This document shows positions 18,371 to 26,910 of a DNA stretch of 64,000 nt, piece by piece; position 1 is the first letter of the stretch; each line of letters opens with the position of its first letter. Location of the stretch: positions 868,001 through 932,000 of the forward strand of contig JAPFBR010000001.1 of NCBI GenBank assembly GCA_035798135.1. Reading direction: 5' to 3'. The translations under genes were made by a program, and so were the position numbers. The stretch is from Sediminicola sp035798135 (GTDB lineage: Bacteria > Bacteroidota > Bacteroidia > Flavobacteriales > Flavobacteriaceae). The notes below the pieces were generated by a model. The model saw nothing but the letters and a program-made list of their open reading frames with translations. It was not told the origin of the DNA and searched no databases.

Positions 18371-21106
18371 ATGCAATTATTTTGGTCTTTATTTCTCTTT
18401 TCCCTCATTTCCTTCAATGCTAATGGACAAGAAAATTATGTTGTTGAAGGTCGTATTCTGGATGAAAGCACCAAAAGACCAATGGCCAATGTAAAGATTT
18501 TTCTGGAAGGTCAGGAAGACTTTGTTGTAACCGATGAAGTGGGGTATTTTAAGGTAATGACCAGTTTAAAAGAATTTGTTTTAGAGTTTACAATTGCTGA
18601 TTATTGGACCAAAAGATTTGCTTTGGAACTAGAAAGGAAATCACTTGATCTTGGCTCCATTTATATGGAAAGAGATATCACCTTGGAGAAAACGGATAAT
18701 CTAATAGCTCTTACCGAGGCTGATTTGGCCGATGATGAAAGCAGCATGGGTACAATGGGCATTTTACAGGCCACGAAGGATGTGTTTTTAAATAGGGCCG
18801 CGTTTGATTTTGGTCAGGCTTTCTTTAGGGTTCGTGGGTACGATGCCGAAAATGGCTTGGTCCTTATCAATGGCCTGCCCATGAACAAGGTATTTGATGG
18901 CAGACCACAATGGAACAATTGGGGAGGTTTGAATGATGTGGTGCGTAATCAAGAATTTTCTAATGGTTTAGACGTTTCGGACCATAGTTTTGGTAGACTT
19001 TTGGGTCTGACCAACATAGATACCAGACCTTCTTTAATGCGTCCCGGTACTAGACTCTCCTCTTCAGCCTCCAATAGAACCTATTCGGACAGGATTATGG
19101 CTACCTATAATTCGGGGGACAATGGGAACAAATTATTCTACAGTATATCTGCGTCCCGTAGATGGGCAAAAGAAGGTTATATCCAAGGAACACTGTATGA
19201 CGCCTATTCTGTTTTTGGTGCAATTGAATATCAATTCAATCCAAAAAACAGCCTGTTACTAACCACTATCTTGTCCAGTAATAGACGGGGTCGTTCTTCG
19301 GCGGTTACAGAGGAGGTATTCCAATTGGCAGGAAGAAAATACAATCCTTATTGGGGAAAGCAAGATGGAGAAATACGAAATTCCAGAGAGCGAAGGATTG
19401 CAGAGCCTATAGTCATGTTCAATCATATGTTTACGGCAAAAAATTTACGGATCAGTTCTGGGGCAGCCTATCAATTTGGGACAACTGCGAGAAGCAGACT
19501 GGGTTACTACGATGCCCCTAACCCAGATCCCACATACTATAGATACTTACCTAGCTATTATATCAATAGTCCTATAGGAGCCAATTTCGAAAGTGCCAGG
19601 ATTGCCAAAGAAGCTTTTTTTGAAACCCCACAATTGCAGTGGAATACTTTGTACCGGTCCAATTTAAATACCATCCCCGTTGGCATGGCATCTTACCTCT
19701 TGTATGATGACGTGATAAAGGATAATAAAATTAACTTAAACACGGTAGCAAACTTAAAAATAAATGAACATTTTAAGTTGGATATTGGGTCTACCTATAA
19801 AAAACTTCAATCAAATAATTATGCTGAAATCAATGATTTGTTGGGCGCTGAGTACCACGAAGACAAAGATGCTTTTTCGAACACTCGAAACGATGTAAAT
19901 GGAGATTTTTTAAAGTATGAAGGCGATAGATTCAACTATAATTATGAATTGAAGGCTTCGGATTGGAATGCTTTTGCCCAAGTGCGATACAACTATAATT
20001 CATGGGAAAGCTTTTTATCCCTGCAGTATGGGAAAACCGAATATCAAAGGAAAGGGTTATTCCAAAATGAACGTTTTCAAGGTTCCCTTGGAATGAGCGA
20101 AATAGTATCCTTTACAAATATAGGGGTAAAGGGAGGACTTACTTACAAGGTTAACGGAAGGCATTGGATGCGCGTAAATGGTGTTTATTTAAAGAAAGCA
20201 CCTACCCTTCAGAATTCCTTCGTTAATCCACGGGAAAACAACCAGGTAGTTCCAAGTCTACAACAAGAAACCAATACCTCGGTGGACTTCAATTATTTTA
20301 TCCGTTTGCCTAAATTAATGGGGCGCTTAACAGGGTTCTATACCCGTTTTCAGAATACAACGGATATTAATTTTTTCTTTGTGGATGCTGGAATTGGTTC
20401 AGATTTTGTCCAAGAAGTAATCACGGATTTGGATAAGTTGCACATGGGAGTTGAATGTGGTTTGGAATATCAGATATCCCCATACGTAAAACTAACTGCC
20501 GTAGCTGCTATAGGGAAATATCTTTATGCAAGCGACCCATTCGTGAGCATTAATTTTGATACCGCCGGTGCCGAGGAGGACGTGTTGGATGAACTGGGTT
20601 ATATAGATCTAGGTATTGCCAAGATAAAGGACTATAAGTTGGCGCAAGGGCCCCAAAAGGCATATGCCTTTGGTATTGAATATAGGGACCCCAAGTATTG
20701 GTGGGTGGGAATGACCACAAATTATCTCGCCAACAATTATAGCAATATTTCCACGATTACCAGGACCCAAAGTTTTTATTTGGACCCAGAAACTGGCAGT
20801 CCTTTCCCAGAGGCGACCGAAGAAAATGTGGCTAAAATACTGCGACAGGATCCCTTGGACAATTTTTACCTATTGAATATAGTAGGCGGTAAGTCGTGGT
20901 TGGTGAATTCGAAATATATAAGTGTTTTTGGAAGTATCAATAATGTGTTCGATACGGTTTTTAGAACGGGTGGATATGAACAGAGCAGGAATGGGAATTA
21001 CGGGCAATTGGCCAGGGATAATGCCAGTGGTAATCCTTCTTTTGCCCCTAAATATTGGTATGGATATGGCCGCACTTACTTTTTAAATGTGGCCTTTAGT
21101 TTTTAA
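18371..21106 (+). CDS. TonB-dependent receptor next to the secreted nuclease
   Basis: A 911-residue outer-membrane receptor. The ATG at 18371 opens a signal peptide (MQLFWSLFLFSLISFNANG). A carboxypeptidase-like domain follows (about 25-105; VEGRILDESTKRPMANVKIF, DEVGYFKV), then a plug (about 140-250; RGYDAENGLVLINGLPMN, WNNWGGLNDV) and a barrel ending in FLNVAFSF with a terminal Phe. The substrate is not readable from sequence. Context (nuclease 116 bp away and divergent, lipoprotein 18 bp downstream) points to import of nucleic-acid breakdown products or associated metal or phosphate. This pairing of receptor and surface lipoprotein resembles other Bacteroidetes scavenging loci. Confidence 0.88.
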   Translation: MQLFWSLFLFSLISFNANGQENYVVEGRILDESTKRPMANVKIFLEGQEDFVVTDEVGYFKVMTSLKEFVLEFTIADYWTKRFALELERKSLDLGSIYMERDITLEKTDNLIALTEADLADDESSMGTMGILQATKDVFLNRAAFDFGQAFFRVRGYDAENGLVLINGLPMNKVFDGRPQWNNWGGLNDVVRNQEFSNGLDVSDHSFGRLLGLTNIDTRPSLMRPGTRLSSSASNRTYSDRIMATYNSGDNGNKLFYSISASRRWAKEGYIQGTLYDAYSVFGAIEYQFNPKNSLLLTTILSSNRRGRSSAVTEEVFQLAGRKYNPYWGKQDGEIRNSRERRIAEPIVMFNHMFTAKNLRISSGAAYQFGTTARSRLGYYDAPNPDPTYYRYLPSYYINSPIGANFESARIAKEAFFETPQLQWNTLYRSNLNTIPVGMASYLLYDDVIKDNKINLNTVANLKINEHFKLDIGSTYKKLQSNNYAEINDLLGAEYHEDKDAFSNTRNDVNGDFLKYEGDRFNYNYELKASDWNAFAQVRYNYNSWESFLSLQYGKTEYQRKGLFQNERFQGSLGMSEIVSFTNIGVKGGLTYKVNGRHWMRVNGVYLKKAPTLQNSFVNPRENNQVVPSLQQETNTSVDFNYFIRLPKLMGRLTGFYTRFQNTTDINFFFVDAGIGSDFVQEVITDLDKLHMGVECGLEYQISPYVKLTAVAAIGKYLYASDPFVSINFDTAGAEEDVLDELGYIDLGIAKIKDYKLAQGPQKAYAFGIEYRDPKYWWVGMTTNYLANNYSNISTITRTQSFYLDPETGSPFPEATEENVAKILRQDPLDNFYLLNIVGGKSWLVNSKYISVFGSINNVFDTVFRTGGYEQSRNGNYGQLARDNASGNPSFAPKYWYGYGRTYFLNVAFSF

Positions 21107-21124
21107 ACCTGTAACATGGATACA

Positions 21125-22495
21125 ATGAAATTCAATAATAGGCTCATTTTAATTTTAACCATGCTAAGTGCATTATTGGTGGGAGGTTGTGTTGCGGATA
21201 GGTCCTTTGATGTTCCTGAAATTGAGTGTGGAGAAGGATTAGTGGCCAACACCAGTTTTGGGGAACTGAGGGGGATGTATGTTGACGGTGTTTTTCAAAT
21301 ACAAGATGATTTGGTTTTGGAAGGGTATATCAATTCATCGGATCAAGCGGGCAATTTCTTTGGAACAATGCATTTACAAGATGATTCCCAAAGTCCAGAG
21401 CACGGGTTACAAATAGAATTGGATGTAAGGGATTACCATCTTTTATACCCTAAGGGCAGTAAGGTTTACATTAAACTAAAAGGACTTTATTTAGGCAAAG
21501 GCAATGATAGTTATAAGCTGGGCGCTGTATTTAGCTCCTTCGGGAACTTATCTGTAGGCAGATTGCCAGTTGCAGCCGTTCAACAACACATTATCAATTC
21601 ATGTAATCCTGCATCCGAACTACAAGCCACTTTGACAGGGCTGGAGAGCTTGGATGACGTTCCTTTGAACACCTTGGTTGAATTTAGTGATATGGAAATT
21701 GTGGAAGGGGATTTAGGCGACACCTATGCACATTATCAAGTAGAAACCAAGAGATCGCTCAAAAATTGCGAGGATTTAAATATAACACTTTTAAATAGTG
21801 GGTATTCGGATTTTCAATCAGAATTATTGCCGGAAGGCAATGGTAACATTAAGGGGATTTTGTTAAAATCAAAAAACGAGTATCAATTGGTCATTAGAAA
21901 TTTGGAAGACCTGAACTTTTCAAATGAGCGATGTAAAATACTACCCACAGAATTTACCTCGGATGCCGTTTTTATATCGGAACTTGCCGACCCAAATAAT
22001 AATCCGGGAGCTAGGTTTGTAGAACTCTTTAATTCGGCCTCCCAACCCTTGGATCTTAACGGATGGACCTTGATTCGTTATACTAACGCAAATACCGAAG
22101 CAAGTTCTTCTTTGGATCTGTCCGGTTTGCAAATTGGGGCGAGCAAAACATTGGTAATTTCTCCCAATAAAGAAGAATTTGAGCTGGTGTACGGCTTTGC
22201 TCCTAACCTTGGAGTATCCACCAATAGTCCAGCCGATTCCAACGGGGATGATAATTTGGTATTGGTAGATCCTTTTGGAATGGTCATGGATATTTTCGGT
22301 ATTCCAGGGGAGGACGGCTCTGGGACCAACCATGAATTTGAAGATGGCAGGGCGGTAAGAATTGATGGCATAACAAAGGGAAATTCAATATTTACATTTG
22401 AGGAATGGATGATCTATAATGATACGGGTGACAGTGGAACCATCAATTTACCTCAAAATGCTCCGGAGGATTTTACTCCAGGATTTCATGAGTAG
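21125..22495 (+). CDS. DUF5689 plus lamin-tail-domain surface lipoprotein
   Basis: ATGs occur at 21116 and 21125; the second opens a lipoprotein signal ending LLVGGC. The first half (about 35-265) fits DUF5689, a beta-rich, probably OB-fold-like domain (LRGMYVDGVFQIQDDLVLEGYINSSD, GSKVYIKLKGLYLG). The second half (about 285-400) is a lamin tail domain (VFISELADPNNNPGARFVELFN, LDLNGWTLIRY). LTD and OB-type domains accompany the EEP nuclease domain in single-chain extracellular nucleases such as ExeM; here they form a separate lipoprotein. Likely role: holding substrate at the surface for the adjacent receptor. No catalytic motif is seen. Confidence 0.8.
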   Translation: MKFNNRLILILTMLSALLVGGCVADRSFDVPEIECGEGLVANTSFGELRGMYVDGVFQIQDDLVLEGYINSSDQAGNFFGTMHLQDDSQSPEHGLQIELDVRDYHLLYPKGSKVYIKLKGLYLGKGNDSYKLGAVFSSFGNLSVGRLPVAAVQQHIINSCNPASELQATLTGLESLDDVPLNTLVEFSDMEIVEGDLGDTYAHYQVETKRSLKNCEDLNITLLNSGYSDFQSELLPEGNGNIKGILLKSKNEYQLVIRNLEDLNFSNERCKILPTEFTSDAVFISELADPNNNPGARFVELFNSASQPLDLNGWTLIRYTNANTEASSSLDLSGLQIGASKTLVISPNKEEFELVYGFAPNLGVSTNSPADSNGDDNLVLVDPFGMVMDIFGIPGEDGSGTNHEFEDGRAVRIDGITKGNSIFTFEEWMIYNDTGDSGTINLPQNAPEDFTPGFHE

Positions 22496-22505
22496 GACAA
22501 TAAAA

Positions 22506-22539
22506 AAACACAAACTTTAAGTACTTAAAGTTTGTGTTT
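22506..22539. terminator. Bidirectional terminator
   Basis: A perfect 34-nt palindrome, centred on TA at 22522-22523 with arms beginning AAACACAAAC and ending GTTTGTGTTT. It lies between the convergent lipoprotein and DinB-like genes and is flanked by A-rich sequence on the left, so it can serve both strands. Confidence 0.85.
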
Positions 22540-22554
22540 GGCTTAAATCAAGGA

Positions 22555-23160
22555 TTATTCCATTGGAAAATCTTCGTCGGCCAGTACTTCTTCCATTTGT
22601 TTTACATGCCTTTCGGTATGACCGGACATAAATAAAAGTATTTGATAGGCATCAACGGTTCCAAAAGGTAACTGCCCGAAATGGTTTCTTAAATCGTCCT
22701 CCGAATTTTCAACGTACGAAAGGTGTTCCGTTCTTTTGGAATTAAATGCTTTCAGGGTTTCCTCGTGCGAACCGAATTTTCCGCTTGGTTCAAAAGGCTG
22801 TGGAGTTTTTACTTTATTGGAGCGGTCTGTGATAATGGCCGATAGTTCTTCGTCGGAAAGCTTTACTTCGTCTCTCTTGGAAGGATCGGCCGGAGTTTGA
22901 AGTGAGCCATTGAACATCTCTGAAAAACTGTTCTCGGAAATGGCCAAGTGTTCAACACCTTCTGCGATGGACCAAGACTCAGGACTACTCTTAAAATTTA
23001 GTTGCTCCACACTTAAATTTTTAACGGTCTCTTGGACCATTTCCTGGGTTCTAGAGAGCTCGGAAATTGCAAATGCACGTTCTTCCTCTGTGATTCCGTT
23101 GGATGTACCTATAAAACTTAATGGGCCTAACAATAAAAAGGCAAGGATAATATATTTCAT
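22555..23160 (-). CDS. Exported DinB-like four-helix metal-binding protein
   Basis: A 201-residue protein with an N-terminal hydrophobic signal (MKYIILAFLLLGPLSFIG). The rest is a DinB/YfiT-type four-helix bundle: FAISELSRTQEMVQETVKNL, WSIAEGVEHLAISE (His), and a C-terminal HTERHVKQMEEV (two His). The three His are spaced as in DinB-superfamily metal sites, so a divalent metal is likely. Most members are cytosolic thiol transferases or stress proteins, so the export signal is unusual. Catalytic function is unknown. It reads towards the bidirectional terminator; its 5' side abuts gene remnants. Confidence 0.8.
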   Translation of the reverse strand: MKYIILAFLLLGPLSFIGTSNGITEEERAFAISELSRTQEMVQETVKNLSVEQLNFKSSPESWSIAEGVEHLAISENSFSEMFNGSLQTPADPSKRDEVKLSDEELSAIITDRSNKVKTPQPFEPSGKFGSHEETLKAFNSKRTEHLSYVENSEDDLRNHFGQLPFGTVDAYQILLFMSGHTERHVKQMEEVLADEDFPME

Positions 23161-23172
23161 CTTATTGTATAT

Positions 23173-23485
23173 TTAATGGATTAATGGTGTTCTTAAATTA
23201 CAACATAATTGAGAATAATGTAAGTAAAATATGCAATATATGGGAAATAGATAATTGAACTCTTTCAATATTTTCTCTAGGTCTACAATCCGAATAGGTT
23301 TTGGAATGTAATTGTTTACCATCCCGTATAGCTGCACTTTTTGTATATCCATAGGATCTATGGAGGAACTTATTATGTAAATAATGACATTTTCCCTAGT
23401 GTTGTGCGAAATCTTCCAAAAATTCCCATCCATTCATTGTAGGCATGTTGATATCCAGAAAAAAAACATTTGGTAGTTTTTTGCC
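23173..23485 (-). pseudogene. Decayed response-regulator receiver domain
   Basis: Two adjacent minus-strand frames together give most of the C-terminal two thirds of a CheY-like receiver. The first (from 23485) reads LPNVFFLDINMPTMNGWEFL, with the phosphoacceptor Asp in FLDINMP, and hits a TAG at 23396-23398. The second frame continues with ENVIIYIISSSIDPMDIQKV and NNYIPKPIRIVDLEKILKEF, including the conserved Ser after beta-4 and the Lys of KP. A one-base frameshift near 23396-23402 separates them. The N-terminal third, with the acidic pocket, is absent: homology stops at 23485, where an unrelated ankyrin fragment begins. There is also no normal stop after ILKEF. Confidence 0.75.
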
Positions 23486-23487
23486 AA

Positions 23488-23673
23488 GGCTCCACACCTT
23501 TAATTTATGCTGCAGCCTTCAATAAGACAGAGATTGCAAAAATGTTATTGGTAAAAGGGGCGGATGCTACCGTTAAGGATGCAAGGGGGCAAACTGGCTT
23601 TGATTATGCTAAAATGCAGGGCAATTCACAATTAATGGAATTGCTGAAACATAATTCTTTGGGAAAACCATAA
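23488..23673 (+). pseudogene. Ankyrin-repeat gene fragment lacking its 5' end
   Basis: From 23488 the frame reads GSTPLIYAAAFNKTEIAKML, then VKGADATVKDARGQTGFDYA and QLMELL, i.e. about one and a half ankyrin repeats (G-TPL--A signature) ending at a natural stop. No start codon with coding character precedes it; the few codons to the left (from 23470) are the antisense of the receiver remnant. This is the 3' end of a larger ankyrin protein, left by a deletion or inversion. It may still be transcribed, but a functional product is unlikely. Confidence 0.65.
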
Positions 23674-23752
23674 CGGTTAAGCGATAATGCTCGCCTTAAA
23701 TGTGGACTACCCAGAATATTAATATTATTTTTGAATTGGAAATTTATTTGAT

Positions 23753-24529
23753 ATGACCATGGAATTAAAGGTAGCCTTGATACAGACGACTTTGGTGTGG
23801 GAGAATCCCCAAGCCAATAGGAATGCCTTTTATGAAAAAATTAGGGAAATATCCAATGACGTGGACCTAGTTATTTTGCCCGAAATGTTTCCATCTGGAT
23901 TTACGATGACCCCAAATCACATGGATCACACAGAGGGTCAAAAGACCTTGGAATGGATGTTGGAAATTTCCAACCAAGAACGCAAAGCCTTAGTGGGAAG
24001 TACTCCTTTTTATGAAAATGGAAGCTTTTTTAACCGACTGTTTTTTGTAGAACCCAATGGGACTTATTATCAATACGATAAGCGGCACACCTTTAGTTTG
24101 GCAGGAGAATCCAAGGTTTATGAGGGAGGGAAAGAAAGACTGATACTGGAATATAAGGGATTCAAGTTCTGTCCCCTTATCTGTTATGACCTTCGTTTCC
24201 CTGTATGGGCAAGAAATACAGAAGACTATGATGTATTGCTCTATGTTGCCAATTGGCCCAAAACACGTATCTACGCGTGGGACACCCTGTTAGCGGCTAG
24301 GGCCATAGAAAATATGGCCTATTGTATTGGAGTCAATAGGATTGGAAATGATGATGGAGGTTATGAATATACTGGCCATTCTGCCGTATATGACTCCCTT
24401 GGAAAAACATTGGTTTTTTCAGAAGGGGAAACCATTCTTTACGCAACATTGAGCAAAGAACATCTCGATGAAACCAGGGGTAAACTCAAATTTTTGCAAG
24501 ATAGGGACCGGTTCAGTCTAGAAGATTGA
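23753..24529 (+). CDS. Carbon-nitrogen hydrolase, probable omega-amidase (YafV/Nit2 type)
   Basis: A 258-residue cytosolic nitrilase-superfamily enzyme. The Glu-Lys-Cys triad is visible as LPEMFPSGF (Glu), YDKRHTF (Lys) and LICYDLRFPVW (Cys). Overall sequence (GESKVYEGG, YVANWPKTRIYAWDTLLAARAIEN, GHSAVYDSLGK) agrees with the YafV/Nit2 branch, which hydrolyses alpha-ketoglutaramate and similar omega-amides, a repair or salvage step tied to transaminases. The start is the ATG at 23753; a second ATG at 23759 is equally possible. Its 3' end overlaps the convergent Ig-like lipoprotein by 17 bp. Confidence 0.9.
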   Translation: MTMELKVALIQTTLVWENPQANRNAFYEKIREISNDVDLVILPEMFPSGFTMTPNHMDHTEGQKTLEWMLEISNQERKALVGSTPFYENGSFFNRLFFVEPNGTYYQYDKRHTFSLAGESKVYEGGKERLILEYKGFKFCPLICYDLRFPVWARNTEDYDVLLYVANWPKTRIYAWDTLLAARAIENMAYCIGVNRIGNDDGGYEYTGHSAVYDSLGKTLVFSEGETILYATLSKEHLDETRGKLKFLQDRDRFSLED

Positions 24530-26126
24530 AAGTTTCCACCAATTCCCAATTGGCCCTTACCTCAATCACGGTAGGATAATAAATGACTTTTTCTGGACGT
24601 TTTTTTTGTAGGTAATTTCCTGTATCCCATACTCCATTACTGTTGGAGTCATAGATTACGCGAATCATAAATTTGGATGGCTTCAGGTTATTGAATTGAA
24701 AGTCCCTGGGCTCTGTGGCATAGATTTCCCTTTTCGTTTTACCTGCTTCATCGGTTAATTGAACAATCAAGGGATAGGTTGGATTTCCAACTAGGGTCAA
24801 ACCTAGATTTCCATAATCTGCGTAGCTATTGGTAGATAGTTTATAGGCGATGGTGTCGTTTGCAGTGCCAAAAAAATCTATGATGGCCCCGGGCAGGAGA
24901 TCCATAGTATATTTTTCATTGGGTTCCAGATCAAAATCTACCATAACCCTATTTTGGACGCTATCTAATTTTGAAAGGAATTTAACAGGAATGGAATCCT
25001 TGTTCATCAAAGCAAATTTCGCAGTATCAATTTGAACTAAAGGGGTGTTTGCGCCAATATAGAATCGTTCCCCAAAGGTCAGGGCTCCTTTTTGATTGGG
25101 AGTCAATACTAAGGAGTCGGCAGCAAGTTTACGACTCTTCACGGTAAAGGTATCCTTCACCTTCCATTTGTCATTGGCCACTTCAAAAACTATGGAATCG
25201 GTTTCAAAAGGGGTAAACCAGTAATTCAAGGTGTCTTTTCCAGTTGCTTTTAATATTTTGGTTTTTATAGTGTCTGGTAATTTGGTCAAGGGTTCAATTG
25301 CTATATTCTTGGATTCGCCCTTATACCCAAACAGTATTCTGTTCTTAGCCACATAACTTGGAACCGCAGCCCTGTAATCAGGAATTTCTTTGAAAAGTGA
25401 AAGGACATAGGTAGAGTCCGTAGGTAAGGTTATGGTATCGGTCACAAATCCTATTTTGTCCACTTCTTGGTCGAAAAGATTATTTTTCCCTTCATCCTTT
25501 ACTGCAAATAGGGCGTATTTTCCTTTTTTCAAATAGTTCAATTTGAAGGTGGTTGAGCTATCCAAGGTGTTGGTTATATAGTTTGGGGGCCTTTTGTAAA
25601 GGGTAGAGTCGGTATAAGTGCTGTCCAGCTCATAAAGCATCACGCTTATGAATTGACCCACTTTTTTGTTAAAGGCATCCTGTACTACTCCTGAAACGGT
25701 TAATGAGTCTATGTACGTGCCTGTGGAAAATACATAGGTCAAGAAGCTGTTGGGGTTGCCTTCATTATTGTCCGTAATACTCTGTCCAAAATTAAGGGTA
25801 TATGTGGTGTTTTCTTTTAGGGTGTCCTTTATTGTAATTTCAATGAACTTGCTTGCAGATCCCTGTGGGGTTATCAAGGGATTGTATTTTAAGGGTGGGG
25901 AAACAATGAGTTGTTTTTGTACATCCTTCAATTTTATATACTCATCAAAATATAGGCGAATTTTCTTGGCCTTAAAATTTATGGTCATATTCTCAGGTTC
26001 TGCACTGAGCAATTTAGGAGGCGTACTGTCTTTTTCCCCTCCAGATGGCGTTCCCCTTTTGGCACACTGTGAAAGGGCAAGTACCATTATTATTATAAAA
26101 AGGGAACAAAAAATCCGTTTAATCAT
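24513..26126 (-). CDS. Ig-like (SbsA/Big_5) domain lipoprotein
   Basis: The ATG at 26126 opens a lipoprotein signal (MIKRIFCSLF..LALSQC, lipid Cys21); the longer open frame upstream adds no signal features. Residues about 27-125 form an SbsA/Big_5 Ig-like domain (STPPKLLSAEPENMTINF, IRLYFDEYIKLKD, LKENTTYTLNFGQSITDNNEG, YVFSTG). The rest, about 400 residues, is a series of beta-sandwich-like segments with no catalytic motif. Such proteins are common in flavobacteria as surface or periplasmic scaffold proteins of unknown role. It is 54 bp downstream of comF on the same strand. Confidence 0.8.
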   Translation of the reverse strand: MIKRIFCSLFIIIMVLALSQCAKRGTPSGGEKDSTPPKLLSAEPENMTINFKAKKIRLYFDEYIKLKDVQKQLIVSPPLKYNPLITPQGSASKFIEITIKDTLKENTTYTLNFGQSITDNNEGNPNSFLTYVFSTGTYIDSLTVSGVVQDAFNKKVGQFISVMLYELDSTYTDSTLYKRPPNYITNTLDSSTTFKLNYLKKGKYALFAVKDEGKNNLFDQEVDKIGFVTDTITLPTDSTYVLSLFKEIPDYRAAVPSYVAKNRILFGYKGESKNIAIEPLTKLPDTIKTKILKATGKDTLNYWFTPFETDSIVFEVANDKWKVKDTFTVKSRKLAADSLVLTPNQKGALTFGERFYIGANTPLVQIDTAKFALMNKDSIPVKFLSKLDSVQNRVMVDFDLEPNEKYTMDLLPGAIIDFFGTANDTIAYKLSTNSYADYGNLGLTLVGNPTYPLIVQLTDEAGKTKREIYATEPRDFQFNNLKPSKFMIRVIYDSNSNGVWDTGNYLQKKRPEKVIYYPTVIEVRANWELVETFNLLD

Positions 26127-26180
26127 AGCTTGGACCATAGAATACACGCAAAGAAACAACTAATTTGTAGCATTTAAAAA

Positions 26181-26885
26181 TTATGGTACCACGGCCATGG
26201 TGGCAATATATATTTTAACGCCTTCGGCCTCATTTAAAGCAATGGAACAGGCTTCCAAGGTTGCACCCGTTGTGATTACATCATCAATTAACAATATAGT
26301 TTTATGTTGTAAGAAACTTGTATCCAACACTTTGTAGAGCGCCTGGCTATTCTGCCGCCTGAAAAAGCGGTTTTTTTTGGTCTGTGTTTTGGTGTTTGCC
26401 GTTTTTACGAGCATGTGATCTACATAAGTGGCATCTAAATGTTGGGCCAATCTTTGCCCAAAAGTGGTCACTTGGTTATACCCTCTTTTTTTTAATTTCT
26501 TTTTATGTAAAGGAACGGGAATAACATAATCTATACTAAAAGTAGGGTTTTTCTCGTTAATGATATGTCCAAACCAGTCGCCAAGGAAGTCGCCTATCTC
26601 CTGTTGATTTTTGTATTTCAGATGGTGGATAACGTTTTTTACAATGCCATTTGGGGTAAAAAAGAGGAGGGAATTTGCCTTTTCAATGGGTACAATCCCG
26701 TAAAAAATGTGGTCTATGGGGTTTTCATCGATGAAATTGTACTCGGTGAGTGGTAGCTGATTCCGACAAAAGGTGCATAATAATCGTTCACCTTTACCCA
26801 AAGGTGTCGTACATCCAAAACACACCTGTGGGACTAGGATGTTGATGATATCATTCACTATATTTGAAAGCTTGGAATAGTACAA
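26181..26885 (-). CDS. comF: ComF-family phosphoribosyltransferase-like protein
   Basis: A 234-residue cytosolic protein. An N-terminal zinc motif (CFGC..CTFC, about residues 22-41) is followed by a phosphoribosyltransferase domain with the PRPP-loop signature ILLIDDVITTGATLE. ComF proteins take part in DNA uptake for transformation or in DNA processing; the exact reaction is not established. The start codon must be TTG at 26885: an in-frame TAA lies two codons upstream, no ATG occurs before the zinc motif, and the N-terminus (MYYSKLSNIV) aligns with the usual length. It is divergent from the coiled-coil membrane protein, only 25 bp away. Confidence 0.88.
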   Translation of the reverse strand: MYYSKLSNIVNDIINILVPQVCFGCTTPLGKGERLLCTFCRNQLPLTEYNFIDENPIDHIFYGIVPIEKANSLLFFTPNGIVKNVIHHLKYKNQQEIGDFLGDWFGHIINEKNPTFSIDYVIPVPLHKKKLKKRGYNQVTTFGQRLAQHLDATYVDHMLVKTANTKTQTKKNRFFRRQNSQALYKVLDTSFLQHKTILLIDDVITTGATLEACSIALNEAEGVKIYIATMAVVP

Positions 26886-26910
26886 ATCTTAATGAAACCT
26901 ACTTTAATCG

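Noticed and set aside
22078..22371. Long antisense frames inside the DUF5689/LTD gene and in other genes
   Set aside because: They are shadows of strongly supported coding regions on the other strand.
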